Translations under genes and position numbers: made by a program
Notes under the pieces: model-generated
The model's database searches: none
What the model was told of the DNA's origin: nothing
Seen by the model: only the letters and a program-made list of their open reading frames with translations
NCBI RefSeq assembly: GCF_021404545.1
Contig: NZ_JAAWWD010000063.1
Span: forward strand, 1-64,000
Length of the DNA stretch: 64,000 bases
Reading direction: 5' to 3'
Origin: Aestuariivita sp.
GTDB lineage: Bacteria; Pseudomonadota; Alphaproteobacteria; Rhodobacterales; Rhodobacteraceae
Shown: positions 26,360-37,117 of the stretch, in pieces
How the letters are laid out: every line of letters starts with the position of its first letter
Numbering within the stretch: the first letter of the stretch is position 1

Positions 26360-26827
26360 ATGAAACGATCCGCACACGCGCTGCGACAGATGACCCGCTG
26401 GGGTCTGGCGGGCGTGCTGGCCCTGACACTGGCCGGTTGCGCCTCGACCTATCGCAATCACGGCTATGTGCCCTCAGAAGAGGATCTTGCCGAGATTGTC
26501 GTTGGTATCGACACCCGCGACAGTGTCGCGGAAACGGTGGGCACGCCGTCCTCGGCCGGTGTTCTGAACGAGGGTGGGTATTACTATGTCCGCTCCCGGG
26601 TGCGTCATCAGGGTCTGCGCGAACCCCGCGTGGTCGAGCGCGAGCTGGTTGCAATCAGCTTTACCCAGAGCGGCGTCGTCGAGAATATCGAACGCTTTGG
26701 GCTGCAAGACGGCCGCACCGTGCGCCTGACCCGCCGTGTCACCGAAAGCTCGGTCTCGAACCAAAGCTTCCTGCGGCAGCTCTTGGGGAATCTCGGCCGT
26801 TTCAACCCAAGCCAGTTTATTGACTAA
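26360..26827 (+). CDS. bamE: Outer-membrane assembly lipoprotein BamE
   Basis: A 155-residue lipoprotein of the BAM complex, which inserts beta-barrel proteins. The signal peptide ends in a lipobox LAGC (acylated Cys near residue 31). The BamE/SmpA fold follows with GIDTRDSVAETVGTPSSAG and the YYVRSR segment. ATG 26360 was chosen because it begins the signal peptide; the open frame extends upstream to 26243 through yceD antisense DNA. It diverges from yceD. Confidence 0.9.
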   Translation: MKRSAHALRQMTRWGLAGVLALTLAGCASTYRNHGYVPSEEDLAEIVVGIDTRDSVAETVGTPSSAGVLNEGGYYYVRSRVRHQGLREPRVVERELVAISFTQSGVVENIERFGLQDGRTVRLTRRVTESSVSNQSFLRQLLGNLGRFNPSQFID

Positions 26828-26837
26828 GCCTTGCGGT

Positions 26838-26855
26838 CTGTCACGGCTGTGTCAT
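26838..26855 (+). promoter_or_regulatory. Candidate Pho box upstream of olsB
   Basis: CTGTCAC (26838-26844) and GTGTCAT (26849-26855) lie exactly 11 bases apart, start to start. This matches the PhoB site of two 11-bp direct repeats with CTGTCAY cores. It is 60 bases upstream of the olsB start. Ornithine-lipid synthesis through OlsB is known to be phosphate-starvation induced in Sinorhizobium, so the placement makes sense. No experimental proof here. Confidence 0.55.
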
Positions 26856-26915
26856 CGCTTGTGCGGTAGCAGGCAGGTCAGTTAGGTTTTTCCCAAGGAC
26901 AGGCCGGGAACGATC

Positions 26916-27656
26916 ATGCCAAGAGACATCCCCTTGCTGCGCCGGGGCCGCTTTGCCGCAAGGCTGGCCGAAACCCCGCAAGACCGGGAGGCCGCGATGG
27001 CGCTGCGGACGCTGGCATTCCGCACGGCACAAACGGATGGCGATGCCTTTGACGCAGCGTGCGCGCATATCCTGATCGACGAGGTCGCCACCGGCACGCT
27101 GGTGTGCTGTTTTCGGATGCTGATGCTGGAGGGCGGCTCCGAGCTGGCCCAGAGCTATGCGTCGCAGTTTTATGACCTCTCGGCGTTGCAGGACTTCGAG
27201 GGCCGGATGGTCGAGCTGGGTCGGTTCTGCATCCATCCCGACTGGCACGACCCCGACATCCTGCGGGTGGCCTGGGGCGCGATGACGGGGTTTGTCGATG
27301 ACAATGGGGTTGAGATGCTTTTTGGCTGCTCGTCCTTTGCCGGAACCGAGACGGCGGCCTATCTCGATGCTTTTGCGATGCTCAAGGCACGCCATCTCGC
27401 GCCCAAACGCTGGCTGCCCCGGGTCAAGGCGCCCGATGTGTTCCGCTTTGCCGCGCGGCTGCGGCGCAAGCCGGACGTCAAAAAGGCGATGCTGGGCATG
27501 CCGCCCTTGCTCAGGACCTATCTGCTCATGGGCGGCTGGGTCAGCGATCATGCGGTCGTCGACCGGCAGATGAACACGCTGCATGTGTTCACAGGGCTCG
27601 AGATCGGGGCGATTCCCGATGCCCGCAAGCGGCTTTTGCGTGCCGTGGCGGGTTAG
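26916..27656 (+). CDS. olsB: L-ornithine N-alpha-acyltransferase
   Basis: A 246-residue acyltransferase of the OlsB/hemolysin-like GNAT family. It transfers a 3-hydroxyacyl chain from ACP to ornithine, the first step of phosphate-free ornithine lipids. Characteristic segments are VCCFRMLML, the ELGRFCIHPDW block and MLFGCSSFAGTE. The C-terminal PPLLRTYLLMGGWVSDHAVVD is also typical. The second enzyme, OlsA, is not adjacent; an ABC-F gene follows instead. A candidate Pho box lies upstream. Confidence 0.88.
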   Translation: MPRDIPLLRRGRFAARLAETPQDREAAMALRTLAFRTAQTDGDAFDAACAHILIDEVATGTLVCCFRMLMLEGGSELAQSYASQFYDLSALQDFEGRMVELGRFCIHPDWHDPDILRVAWGAMTGFVDDNGVEMLFGCSSFAGTETAAYLDAFAMLKARHLAPKRWLPRVKAPDVFRFAARLRRKPDVKKAMLGMPPLLRTYLLMGGWVSDHAVVDRQMNTLHVFTGLEIGAIPDARKRLLRAVAG

Positions 27657-27754
27657 CCTTGGCGCACCGGCACCGACAGGTGTCGCGCGCCACATAGGAG
27701 CGGAAAGACACGCGGTTTCTTGACCTTCCCGCCTGCCGGGCTTAGCTGCGGGCC

Positions 27755-29563
27755 ATGGCACGTATCCCCCTTTTGCAAGTCAACGATCTCTCTCTCACCT
27801 TTGGCGGAGAGCCGGTCTTTGACGGTTTGTCGGCAGTGATCCAGCCCGGAGATCGCGTGGCGCTTGTGGGGCGCAACGGATCGGGCAAATCAACACTGAT
27901 GAAGGTGATGGCGGGTCTGGTCGAGCCGGACCGGGGCGAGGTGATCGTGCCGCCCGGACATTCGGTCGGCTATATGGAGCAGGATCCGGACATGAGCGGG
28001 TTCGACACGCTGGGGGCGTTTGCCGCCCACGGATTGGAACCTGGTGAACTTTATAAGGTGGAACGCGCAGGCGAGGGGCTGAAATTCGATCCCGATCGGC
28101 CGGTGGCCACTGCCAGCGGTGGGGAACGTCGACGCGCGGCTCTGGCCGGGCTGATGGCGCGGGCACCGGATCTGATGCTGCTCGATGAGCCGACCAACCA
28201 TCTGGATATCGAAGCGATTGGCTGGCTTGAGGCCGAACTGCGCGCGACCCGTACGGGCTTTGTTCTGATCAGCCACGACCGTGCGTTCCTGCGGGCGCTG
28301 ACGCGCGCAACACTGTGGATCGACCGGGGTGTCGTGCGGCGGCAGGAAAAAGGATTTTCCGACTTCGAGGCCTGGCGCGACCGGGTTTGGGAGGAAGAAG
28401 ACCTCCAGCGTCACAAGCTCGACCGCAAGATCAAGGCCGAGGCGCGATGGGCCGTCGAAGGAATTTCGGCCCGGCGCAAGCGCAACCAGGGCCGCGTGCG
28501 CGCCCTGCAGGGCCTCAGGGCCGAGCGGGCGGCCCAGATTACCCGGGCCGGAACGGCCGGCATGGCGTTTGATGCGGGGCCAAAATCCGGCCGCAAGGTG
28601 ATCGAAGCGGATGCTATTTCAAAGGCGTATGGCGAAAAGATCATTTTGAAGCCATTCTCGGTCACGGTGATGCGCGGCGACCGCGTGGCCTTTGTCGGGC
28701 CAAACGGTGTGGGCAAGACGACGCTTCTCAAAATGCTCTTGGGTGAGGTGGCGCCGGATACCGGCACCGTAAAGCTGGGCACCGGGCTGGAGAGTGCGGT
28801 TTTCGATCAGGCGCGCGCGCAGCTCGACCCCGATCAGAGCCTTTGGGACAGCCTGACCGGCGATCCTGGGATGCGCGTGTCGGGAAAGGCCGATCAGGTG
28901 ATGGTGCGCGGTCAGCCCAAACATGTGGTGGGCTATCTCAAGGAGTTTCTCTTTGACGAACGCCAGGCGCGCGCGCCGGTTCGGTCGCTGTCGGGGGGGG
29001 AAAAGGCCCGGCTGCTGCTGGCGCGGCTCATGGCGCGGCCCTCGAACCTGCTTGTCCTTGACGAGCCGACCAATGATCTGGATGTGGAGACACTGGATCT
29101 CTTGCAGGATCTTCTGGGGGAGTATGACGGCACGGTTCTTCTGGTCAGTCACGACCGGGATTTTCTGGACCGGGTTGCGGCGACGACGGTTGCGATGGAG
29201 GGGGACGGAAGCGCCACCATCTATGCCGGGGGGTGGAGCGATTATCAGGCGCAGAAAGGCACCGTGGCCGTGCGCGAGGCCGCGGATGCGAAATCGGCGA
29301 GATCCAAGGTCGAGAAGCCTCGCCGCGAAACCGCGACTGGTCTGAGTTTCACCGAAAAGCACCGGCTGGAGGCGTTGCCTGCCCAGATCGAGCGGCTGGA
29401 GGCTGAGATCGGCAAGCTGGAACAGCTTTTGGCCGACCCGGAGCTTTACACCCGCGAGCCGGTCAAGTTCAAAAAGGCGACAGAGGCACTGGTGGAACGC
29501 CAGCAAAAGCTGTCGGCTGCGGAAGAAGACTGGCTCATGCTGGAAGACAAGGCCGGTGGCTGA
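27755..29563 (+). CDS. ABC-F family ATPase (Uup-like)
   Basis: A 602-residue soluble protein with two ABC ATPase domains and no membrane segment. ABC-F proteins act on the ribosome; the Uup group is also tied to genome stability. Domain 1: Walker A GRNGSGKST, signature SGGERRRAAL, Walker B LMLLDEPTNHLD. Domain 2: GPNGVGKTT, LSGGEKARLLLARL and LLVLDEPTNDLD. A C-terminal coiled coil (about 535-600) marks the Uup type. The stop codon region overlaps the GTG of the VOC gene by eight bases. Confidence 0.92.
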   Translation: MARIPLLQVNDLSLTFGGEPVFDGLSAVIQPGDRVALVGRNGSGKSTLMKVMAGLVEPDRGEVIVPPGHSVGYMEQDPDMSGFDTLGAFAAHGLEPGELYKVERAGEGLKFDPDRPVATASGGERRRAALAGLMARAPDLMLLDEPTNHLDIEAIGWLEAELRATRTGFVLISHDRAFLRALTRATLWIDRGVVRRQEKGFSDFEAWRDRVWEEEDLQRHKLDRKIKAEARWAVEGISARRKRNQGRVRALQGLRAERAAQITRAGTAGMAFDAGPKSGRKVIEADAISKAYGEKIILKPFSVTVMRGDRVAFVGPNGVGKTTLLKMLLGEVAPDTGTVKLGTGLESAVFDQARAQLDPDQSLWDSLTGDPGMRVSGKADQVMVRGQPKHVVGYLKEFLFDERQARAPVRSLSGGEKARLLLARLMARPSNLLVLDEPTNDLDVETLDLLQDLLGEYDGTVLLVSHDRDFLDRVAATTVAMEGDGSATIYAGGWSDYQAQKGTVAVREAADAKSARSKVEKPRRETATGLSFTEKHRLEALPAQIERLEAEIGKLEQLLADPELYTREPVKFKKATEALVERQQKLSAAEEDWLMLEDKAGG

Positions 29564-30002
29564 GTTCGGGAAACCGCCCAAAGGGGGATGGGCCCCTCTT
29601 GTGCCAGAGCTCTATGTGGGCCGCCCCGAGGACAGTCTGGGATTTTGGTGTGATCTGCTGGGCTTTGCCATCGCCTATCGGCGCCCCGAAGAGGGCTTTG
29701 CCTACCTTGAACGCCATGACGGGCCACAGATCATGCTGTGCGCGCGGCATGCCGATTGGGAGGTGGCACGGATGCAGCGCCCGTTTGGCCGTGGCGCGGT
29801 GTTTCAGATCTTCATCACGGATTTGGACACAGTGATCGCACGGTTGAAAGGGGCCGACTGGCCCTTGTTCGAGGGCCCGCGTGACGTGTGGCGGCGCTGG
29901 GGCGATATCACCGGCGGCAAGCGCGAGGTCATGGTGCAGGATCCCGATGGCTATCTGGTTCTGCTGGCGCAAGACATCGGAACCCGCCCGGTCGACGCGT
30001 AA
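29556..30002 (+). CDS. VOC family (glyoxalase/bleomycin-resistance fold) protein
   Basis: A 148-residue protein of the vicinal-oxygen-chelate superfamily, a compact dimeric fold for metal-dependent enzymes or drug-binding proteins. It shows VPELYVGRPEDSLGFWCDLLGF at the start and REVMVQDPDGYLVLLAQ near the end, typical of paired beta-alpha-beta modules. The start is GTG 29556, inside the 3' end of the ABC-F gene, so it is translationally coupled. The substrate is unknown. Confidence 0.85.
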   Translation: MAEFGKPPKGGWAPLVPELYVGRPEDSLGFWCDLLGFAIAYRRPEEGFAYLERHDGPQIMLCARHADWEVARMQRPFGRGAVFQIFITDLDTVIARLKGADWPLFEGPRDVWRRWGDITGGKREVMVQDPDGYLVLLAQDIGTRPVDA

Positions 30003-30012
30003 CCGGCTGCTC

Positions 30013-30558
30013 TCAGAGCGCGCGCGCCGGGTTGCCGATGACGCGGGCGCCCGCCGCCACGTCGCGGGTGACCACGGCTCCGGCCCCCACGATGGCGCCG
30101 TCGCCGATGGTCACGCCCGGAAGGATGATCGCCCCACCGCCAATCCAGACATCGGTGCCGATGGTGACGGGAGAGGCGATCTCAAGCCCGGCGGCGCGTT
30201 TGACCGGATCCAGATGGTGCTGCGCGCAGTAGATCTGGACGGCAGGCCCCAGCATGGTGCCCGACCCAAGCCGCACCGGTGCGGTATCCAGGATCGCGCA
30301 TTGCGCATTGATATAGACCGCATTCCCCAAGCTGAGGTTAAAGCCATAGGCCAGATGCACCGGCGCCTCGATAAAGCAGTCTTTCCCAACCGAGTTCAGG
30401 AGCGCGCGCAGGGCCGGGGCCATGGGTCCGCGCTGATCCGGGGGCAGCGTATTGTGCTGATGCACAGCAAGACGGGCGTCATCGCGCAGCTGCTCAAGCT
30501 CCGTGTCCAGGCAGCAATACCATGCGCCCGCCTGCATTTTTTCCCGCATCGACGGCAT
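30013..30558 (-). CDS. Maltose/galactoside O-acetyltransferase-like protein
   Basis: A 181-residue hexapeptide-repeat acetyltransferase (left-handed beta helix), acetylating sugars with acetyl-CoA. The repeats run through [40 protein letters not shown] and [15 protein letters not shown]. The catalytic His is in [16 protein letters not shown] 30558 overlaps the TAA of a preceding small ORF (TAATG) and has AAGGG upstream. It follows tyrS and that ORF on the same strand. Confidence 0.88.
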   Translation of the reverse strand: MPSMREKMQAGAWYCCLDTELEQLRDDARLAVHQHNTLPPDQRGPMAPALRALLNSVGKDCFIEAPVHLAYGFNLSLGNAVYINAQCAILDTAPVRLGSGTMLGPAVQIYCAQHHLDPVKRAAGLEIASPVTIGTDVWIGGGAIILPGVTIGDGAIVGAGAVVTRDVAAGARVIGNPARAL

Positions 30559-30707
30559 TATCGCACCCTTACGGTGTTGCAGGCGCGCAGTACCCGACCA
30601 TTGGGTAAAACGGCTGTGGCGCAATAGCCTGTCTCCGCGCCGCATAAGGTCCCATGGCCAGACGGGAAAGCGTTGGGGATCACAAAGGCGATCTGTCTGT
30701 GTTTCAT
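30558..30707 (-). CDS. Possible 49-aa ORF between tyrS and acetyltransferase
   Basis: A short minus-strand frame from ATG 30707 to TAA at 30558, giving [19 protein letters not shown] and then a segment containing two cysteines and [20 protein letters not shown] tract precedes the start. Its stop overlaps the acetyltransferase ATG as TAATG, a classic reinitiation junction, and it lies 22 bases past the tyrS stop. The product matches nothing I know. It may be a real small protein or a coupling leader. Confidence 0.4.
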   Translation of the reverse strand: MKHRQIAFVIPNAFPSGHGTLCGAETGYCATAVLPNGRVLRACNTVRVR

Positions 30708-30729
30708 TCTACCCCGTCTGCGCGCGGCG

Positions 30730-31977
30730 CTAGCCTTGCAACTGCACCAATGCATGACGCTTCTTGCCCGCGCTCAGCTTGATTGGGGATGAAAGCGCTC
30801 CGGCGTCCAGCATCAGCCCCGCATCGGTAAGCGGAGTATCGTCCATCCGCGCGCCATTCTCAGTGATCAGGCGTTTGGCCTCCTTACCTGACTTGGCCAG
30901 CCCGGCACGCACGATCACCTGCACGATAGAGAGCGGCAGATCGTCTCCGGTCAGCTCCAGCGTGGGCAGATCCTCTCCGACGCCGCCTTTCTCAAAGACA
31001 TCGCGCGCGGTGGCTTCGGCGGTTTCGGCCGCCTCCGGCCCATGGCAGAGCGAGGTGACCGCATTGGCCAGGATGATCTTGGCTTCGTTCACCTCGGATC
31101 CCGCAAGCGCGCCCAGGCGGTTGCAGTCGTCGATCGGTATTTCTGTGAACATCTTGAGGAACTTTCCCACATCGGCATCCGGCACGTTGCGCCACCATTG
31201 CCAGAATTCATAAGGTGCCATCATCTCCTGGTTCAGCCAGACGGCGCCATCGGCGGATTTGCCCATCTTCTTGCCATCCGCGCGTGTGACCAGCGGTGTG
31301 GTCAGCCCGAACGCATTGCCCCCGTCAACCCGCCGGATCAGGTCAGCGCCCGAGACGATATTGCCCCATTGATCCGATCCACCCATTTGCAGGATACAGC
31401 CATAGCGGCGGTAAAGCTCAAGGTAATCATAGGCTTGCAACAGCATATAGTTGAACTCGATGAAGGACAGCGCCTGTTCGCGGTCAAGCCGGGATTTCAC
31501 GCTTTCGAATGCCAACAGCCGGTTGATCGTGAAATGTTTTCCGATATCGCGCAGAAAATCGATATAGCCGAGCTTATCGAGCCATTCGGCATTGTTCACC
31601 AGCGGCGAATCCGTGGGCCCGTCACCATAGGAGATGTACCGCGAAAACACTTTGCGGATCCCGTTCGCGTTCTCTTCGATCTGGTCAACCGAGAGCATCT
31701 TGCGCATCTCGTCCTTGCCCGATGGATCGCCGACCTTTGTCGTGCCGCCCCCCATCAGGGTGATCGGCCGGTGTCCGGTCCGTTGCATCCAGCGCAACAG
31801 CATGATTTGCACCAGGTTACCGATATGCAGGCTGGTCGCGGTCAGATCGAACCCGATATATCCGGTGACCACGCCGCTTGCGAACCGCTCGTCCAGACCT
31901 TGCAGATCGGTGCAATCGGCCATGAACCCCCGCTGCGTGATCTCGTGGATAAAGTCCGATTTGGGGTGATAGGTCAT
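30730..31977 (-). CDS. tyrS: Tyrosyl-tRNA synthetase
   Basis: A 415-residue class I synthetase for tRNA-Tyr, TyrRS type with an S4 domain. The N-terminal catalytic fold carries the HIGH variant [10 protein letters not shown]. The KMSKS variant is [12 protein letters not shown]. The C-terminal S4 RNA-binding domain covers about 345-410. ATG 31977 begins [13 protein letters not shown]; the open frame continues upstream only as a shadow of anmK. It diverges from anmK over 63 bases. Confidence 0.95.
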   Translation of the reverse strand: MTYHPKSDFIHEITQRGFMADCTDLQGLDERFASGVVTGYIGFDLTATSLHIGNLVQIMLLRWMQRTGHRPITLMGGGTTKVGDPSGKDEMRKMLSVDQIEENANGIRKVFSRYISYGDGPTDSPLVNNAEWLDKLGYIDFLRDIGKHFTINRLLAFESVKSRLDREQALSFIEFNYMLLQAYDYLELYRRYGCILQMGGSDQWGNIVSGADLIRRVDGGNAFGLTTPLVTRADGKKMGKSADGAVWLNQEMMAPYEFWQWWRNVPDADVGKFLKMFTEIPIDDCNRLGALAGSEVNEAKIILANAVTSLCHGPEAAETAEATARDVFEKGGVGEDLPTLELTGDDLPLSIVQVIVRAGLAKSGKEAKRLITENGARMDDTPLTDAGLMLDAGALSSPIKLSAGKKRHALVQLQG

Positions 31978-32040
31978 GACTTGCCTCGGGTTGCGGTTGC
32001 GGGGCACTCTATAGGCGGGCAACGGGCAAAGGAAAAGGCC

Positions 32041-33156
32041 ATGAATAAGGCCAGCGCGGCAAAGACCGGCCCAGGCGCGATGATGCGCGTTCTGGGCGCG
32101 ATGAGCGGGACCTCCCTCGACGGGGTCGATGCGGCCGTGATCGAGACGGATGGACACCGGATCATGGGGTTTGGGCCCAGCCGATACAGACCCTATTCGG
32201 ATGAGGAGCGCGCGGTGCTGCGCGCGGGGCTGGGTCACTGGATGGGAGATCCGGTCGACTACGCAGCCGCCGTCGTGACCGCAGCGCATGAAGAGGCGCT
32301 GGCAGGCTTTGACGGTATCGATCTGGTGGGGTTTCACGGCCAGACGCTGGCCCATGATCCGCGCGGGCGCGGCACTTTGCAGGTCGGCCATGGGGCGGCT
32401 CTGGCGCAGGCTCTGGGGCTGCCGGTCGTCTGGGATTTCCGCAGCGACGATGTGAGGTTGGGGGGCGAGGGCGCGCCGCTGGCATCGTTTTACCACTTCG
32501 CCTGTGCCAAATGGAGTGGTGCGACCGAACCGGTTTGTTTTCTCAATCTGGGTGGGGTCGGCAACATCACCTATGTCGATCCGGCCTTTGATGCGCCCGA
32601 GGAGGCGGGCGCGCTTCTGGCCTTTGACACCGGGCCCGCCAATGCGCCGGTCAATGATTTCATGCTGGCGCGGTGCGGGCTTGCGATGGATCAGGATGGT
32701 GCCCTGGCCCGGACCGGCACCGTCGAGACCGGAGCGCTGGAGCTGTTTCTGGCCGAGCCGTACTTTGCGCGTATCCCGCCTAAGTCGCTCGACCGAAATG
32801 ATTTTCCCGAGATGATCGGCCTGGTGTCCGAGCTGTCTGATGCCGATGCGGTGGCCACCCTGACGGCCATGTGCGCGGCCAGCGTGGCACAGGGCATCGA
32901 GCATTTGCCAAAGCCACCGACCCGGGTTCTGGTCACCGGGGGCGGGCGTCAGAACCCGGTTCTGATGGAGATGCTGCGCGTCTCCACCGGCTGTCCCGTG
33001 GACCCGGTCGAGGCGATCGGGCTCGATGGCGACATGCTGGAGGCGCAGGCCTTCGCCTTCCTCGCGGTCCGGGTGCTGCGCGGCCTGCCTACGTCCTGCC
33101 CCTCGACAACGGGGGTTCGCGCGGCGGTGGGGGGTGGTGTGATCAGCCGACCCTAG
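32041..33156 (+). CDS. anmK: Anhydro-N-acetylmuramic acid kinase
   Basis: A 371-residue kinase that opens and phosphorylates 1,6-anhydro-MurNAc to MurNAc-6-P in cell-wall recycling. The ATP-binding [17 protein letters not shown] motif lies at about 19-35. The catalytic Asp is in the [14 protein letters not shown] block, and [14 protein letters not shown] closes the second half. ATG 32041 is taken; [10 protein letters not shown] thirteen codons later is an alternative start. It converges with the desaturase gene, overlapping four bases. NagZ of the same pathway is at 15548. Confidence 0.93.
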   Translation: MNKASAAKTGPGAMMRVLGAMSGTSLDGVDAAVIETDGHRIMGFGPSRYRPYSDEERAVLRAGLGHWMGDPVDYAAAVVTAAHEEALAGFDGIDLVGFHGQTLAHDPRGRGTLQVGHGAALAQALGLPVVWDFRSDDVRLGGEGAPLASFYHFACAKWSGATEPVCFLNLGGVGNITYVDPAFDAPEEAGALLAFDTGPANAPVNDFMLARCGLAMDQDGALARTGTVETGALELFLAEPYFARIPPKSLDRNDFPEMIGLVSELSDADAVATLTAMCAASVAQGIEHLPKPPTRVLVTGGGRQNPVLMEMLRVSTGCPVDPVEAIGLDGDMLEAQAFAFLAVRVLRGLPTSCPSTTGVRAAVGGGVISRP

Positions 33157-34046
33157 CGGGCGGTGAGATCGCCCAGATAGTCGCGGGTGAATTCCGTGTA
33201 TCCGTTCGATGTGGATTTCAGATGTGCTGCCAGATCGGCATGCAGGTCTGGCAGGTGGTGAAACGGCACATTCGGAAAGGCGTGATGTTCGGCATGATAC
33301 GGCATGTTCCACGCCACCGCGCGCACCAGCCTGTTGGTAAAGGTGGTGCGTGAATTCTCTAGCATATCCGCCACTGGCGGGCAGCGCCCATGTTCGGCCA
33401 GCAGATAGAGCCGCAGAACCGGCTGGCCGACCAGCGCCGGTAGGACCCACAGCCAGAATACAGCAGGAGACACCGTGAGGCTGGCCAGCGCCAGCGCATA
33501 AAGCGCCAGGATCATCCGCGCCTCACGCCGCATCCGGGGGATCTGGCGCGCGGGCAGATATCCTGGCAGCGGCGCGCCCCGTGCCAGCCGCCACAAGACA
33601 AGCGCAGTGCCCGACCAATATCCCCAGCCCGAAAGATAGATCAGATAGGCCTGCCAGCTCTGCGGTCGCGGGCCGTCGGCCAATTCCGGGTCATGCTCGG
33701 GATCGTTGGTGTGTTTGTGATGCGCCAGGTGGAAATATCGAAACCACGTAAAGCTCATTCCCACGGCAGCACTGCTGACATGACCTGCGACCTCGTTGAT
33801 CCATCGGGTCTGAAACGGTGTCTGATGGGTGCATTCATGGGCCAATGTGAACAAAAAACACAGCAAGACACCATGAAACAGCACAAGAAGCGGCCATCCC
33901 GGAACGCCCAGCACGATGCCCATGCCGCACAGGCCAAGCGCGCCCAGATGCAGGGCAAGATGGCGCAGACCGGCTGTGTCCGAGCGTTCCGTCAGCGCCG
34001 CTTTTCGGGCGGGCGGTATCGTCTTGAGGAACGTCACATGATCCAT
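33153..34046 (-). CDS. Membrane fatty-acid desaturase-type protein
   Basis: A 297-residue integral-membrane di-iron protein. Three histidine clusters are visible: HECTH near residue 70, HLAHHKHT near 107, and HAEHH near 250. Four or more hydrophobic segments surround them. The family includes acyl-lipid desaturases and carotenoid hydroxylases/ketolases; the spacing looks closest to fatty-acid desaturases. No carotenoid genes are nearby. It may be co-transcribed with the upstream cupin gene, 15 bases away. Confidence 0.85.
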   Translation of the reverse strand: MDHVTFLKTIPPARKAALTERSDTAGLRHLALHLGALGLCGMGIVLGVPGWPLLVLFHGVLLCFLFTLAHECTHQTPFQTRWINEVAGHVSSAAVGMSFTWFRYFHLAHHKHTNDPEHDPELADGPRPQSWQAYLIYLSGWGYWSGTALVLWRLARGAPLPGYLPARQIPRMRREARMILALYALALASLTVSPAVFWLWVLPALVGQPVLRLYLLAEHGRCPPVADMLENSRTTFTNRLVRAVAWNMPYHAEHHAFPNVPFHHLPDLHADLAAHLKSTSNGYTEFTRDYLGDLTAR

Positions 34047-34061
34047 GCCGGGCAGAATGCC

Positions 34062-34481
34062 CTAGCTGCGCGGAATGTCAAAGCCGGGTGGCGCCAATGT
34101 GAAGCCGTCGAACTGAAATCCCGGACTGACCGTGCAGCTGACCAGCGTATAGGCGCCTGTGGTGGCTGCGGCCTGCCAATGGCCAGTGGGCACAATGATC
34201 TGCGGGCTGCCCTTGATCAGATCCGGGCTCAGGAGATGATCCTGCGCCGGGCCTTCATCCGTCGCACTCAACGACAACACCAGCGGCGCACCGGAATGGT
34301 AAAGCCAGATTTCGGTGGCATCGACCCTGTGCCAGTGGCTCCGTTCGCCGTTCTTGAGCAGGAAGTAGATCGCAGTGCCCGACGGTCGTCCCGGACCGTC
34401 CGCGACCCAGGTTTGGCGATAATGCCCGCCTTCCGGATGGGGGGCGAGGTTCAGGTGCTTGATGATGTCATCGGCTGTCAT
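34062..34481 (-). CDS. Cupin, DUF985 family
   Basis: A 139-residue single-domain cupin of the DUF985 family. The N-terminal HPEGGHYRQTW, the strand HWHRVDATEIWLYHSG and the later PTGHWQAAATTGAYTLVSCTVSPGF are characteristic and could bind a metal. ATG 34481 (MTADDIIKHLNL) is the family start; the frame is open further upstream without homology. The biological role is unknown. Confidence 0.88.
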   Translation of the reverse strand: MTADDIIKHLNLAPHPEGGHYRQTWVADGPGRPSGTAIYFLLKNGERSHWHRVDATEIWLYHSGAPLVLSLSATDEGPAQDHLLSPDLIKGSPQIIVPTGHWQAAATTGAYTLVSCTVSPGFQFDGFTLAPPGFDIPRS

Positions 34482-34652
34482 GATCGCAACCTGCGCCCAC
34501 CGCGCGACCCTTGCAAGGGTATGCAGGGCACGCCGGTGTCGTTCTGGCCAGAAAGCGGATGGATACCGCTTTGCAGATCGCCGCATCGCGCACCGATCAC
34601 GCCTTCTGTCTCGCCCAGTGTATCATCTTGAACGCCCGCCCGTCGCAGGGGC

Positions 34653-35966
<1,314 letters not shown>

Positions 35967-35999
35967 TTACCGGGCGAAACTCCCAAGGAAAAGGGGAGG

Positions 36000-36869
36000 T
36001 TACGCCGCAGAGCGATGTTTGCGCTCACGCCAGAGGGTGAAGAGGCCAGAGCTTACGACAAAGGCCGCGCCGATCAGCATCAGGGCATCGGGGCGCTCGC
36101 CAAAGACCGCCATCCCGATGATCAGGGCGAAAAGGATGCGCGAATAGCGAAACGGTGTGACAAAGGAAATCTCGCCCACGCGCATGGCCGTGACAATGGC
36201 ATAATAGGCCAAGACGCCAAAACTGATGGTGCAGCCGATCAGCGCCCAATGCAGCCCTTGAGGCTGCACGGCGGGCGCGCCGGTGGCCCAGGCCAGGCCA
36301 AAGGCGGCAGGGACCAAAGTCAGGAAGGCAAGAAAGCTGAGCTGAATGGAACTGACCGTTGCCGGGATCCGGCGGGTGGCCAGGTCGCGGAGCGCCAGCC
36401 CGATGACCGCCAGCACGGCAAAGAGCGACCGGATGTCAAACCCCTCCAGGCCGGGCCGGATGATCAGCAAGACACCTGCAAAGCCCACGAGGATCGCCGT
36501 CCAGCGGCGCCAGCCGACCGCTTCGCCCAGAAAAAGGGCGGCCCCAAGGGTGACAACGAGCGGTGTCGCTTGGAGGATCGCGGAGGCGGAGCTGAGCGGG
36601 ATCAGCGCAATCGCGGTGACAAAGGCCAAAGATCCGACCAATTCGCCTGTGTTGCGCACAAGAACCGCCGCAGAGAGCGCCGCGGCCGGAAAAAGAGCCT
36701 GACCCTGCCATTTCGCGGCCAGGCCAAAGACAGATGCTCCGCCTGCGCCGATGATCGCGATGATCTGCCAGGTGGGCAATGCCTCGGACAGCAGTTTGAT
36801 GAACATATCCTCGATGGCGAAGACCAGCATGGCCAGCGTCATCCAGGCGGCGCCGCGCAAATTCTCCAT
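36000..36869 (-). CDS. EamA/DMT family transporter
   Basis: A 289-residue inner-membrane exporter with ten predicted hydrophobic helices in two EamA repeats (each beginning near AAWMTLAMLVFAIEDM and GLHWALIGCTISF). I chose ATG 36869 (MENLRGAAW) because upstream sequence is hydrophilic and proline/arginine-rich. It precedes eno on the same strand. The substrate is unknown. Confidence 0.87.
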   Translation of the reverse strand: MENLRGAAWMTLAMLVFAIEDMFIKLLSEALPTWQIIAIIGAGGASVFGLAAKWQGQALFPAAALSAAVLVRNTGELVGSLAFVTAIALIPLSSASAILQATPLVVTLGAALFLGEAVGWRRWTAILVGFAGVLLIIRPGLEGFDIRSLFAVLAVIGLALRDLATRRIPATVSSIQLSFLAFLTLVPAAFGLAWATGAPAVQPQGLHWALIGCTISFGVLAYYAIVTAMRVGEISFVTPFRYSRILFALIIGMAVFGERPDALMLIGAAFVVSSGLFTLWRERKHRSAA

Positions 36870-37011
36870 CTGTGGTCCTTTTCGCGACGCTTGTCTGGCT
36901 CTTGCGCCGTCCTTGCCCGAACCCGGCGGGCGGGGCAAGCGGGCGTGATCGGCATCGGATGTCCCGTGCCTGACCGGAGGGGATGCCCTTGATCCGCCGG
37001 TGTTTGAAGGA

Positions 37012-37026
37012 GACCCCTGCGGGGTC
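37012..37026. promoter_or_regulatory. GACCCC-TGC-GGGGTC palindrome
   Basis: A perfect 6-bp inverted repeat with a 3-base loop lies in the divergent region between the DMT transporter and the AbrB-type gene, 92 bases upstream of the latter. It could be an operator or an RNA hairpin. Nothing more can be said from sequence. Confidence 0.2.
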
Positions 37027-37117
37027 GTTGTTGTCGTCTCGTCCCTGCGCCTGCGGCTGCGGTCCTCGGGCAGGTGCGGGTGGCGGAGCGAGGGCATCAC
37101 ATGCTAGAGGCAGTGGC

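Noticed and set aside
31980..33450. N-terminal extension of tyrS on the minus strand
   Set aside because: The open frame runs back through anmK antisense DNA; TyrS homology starts at 31977.
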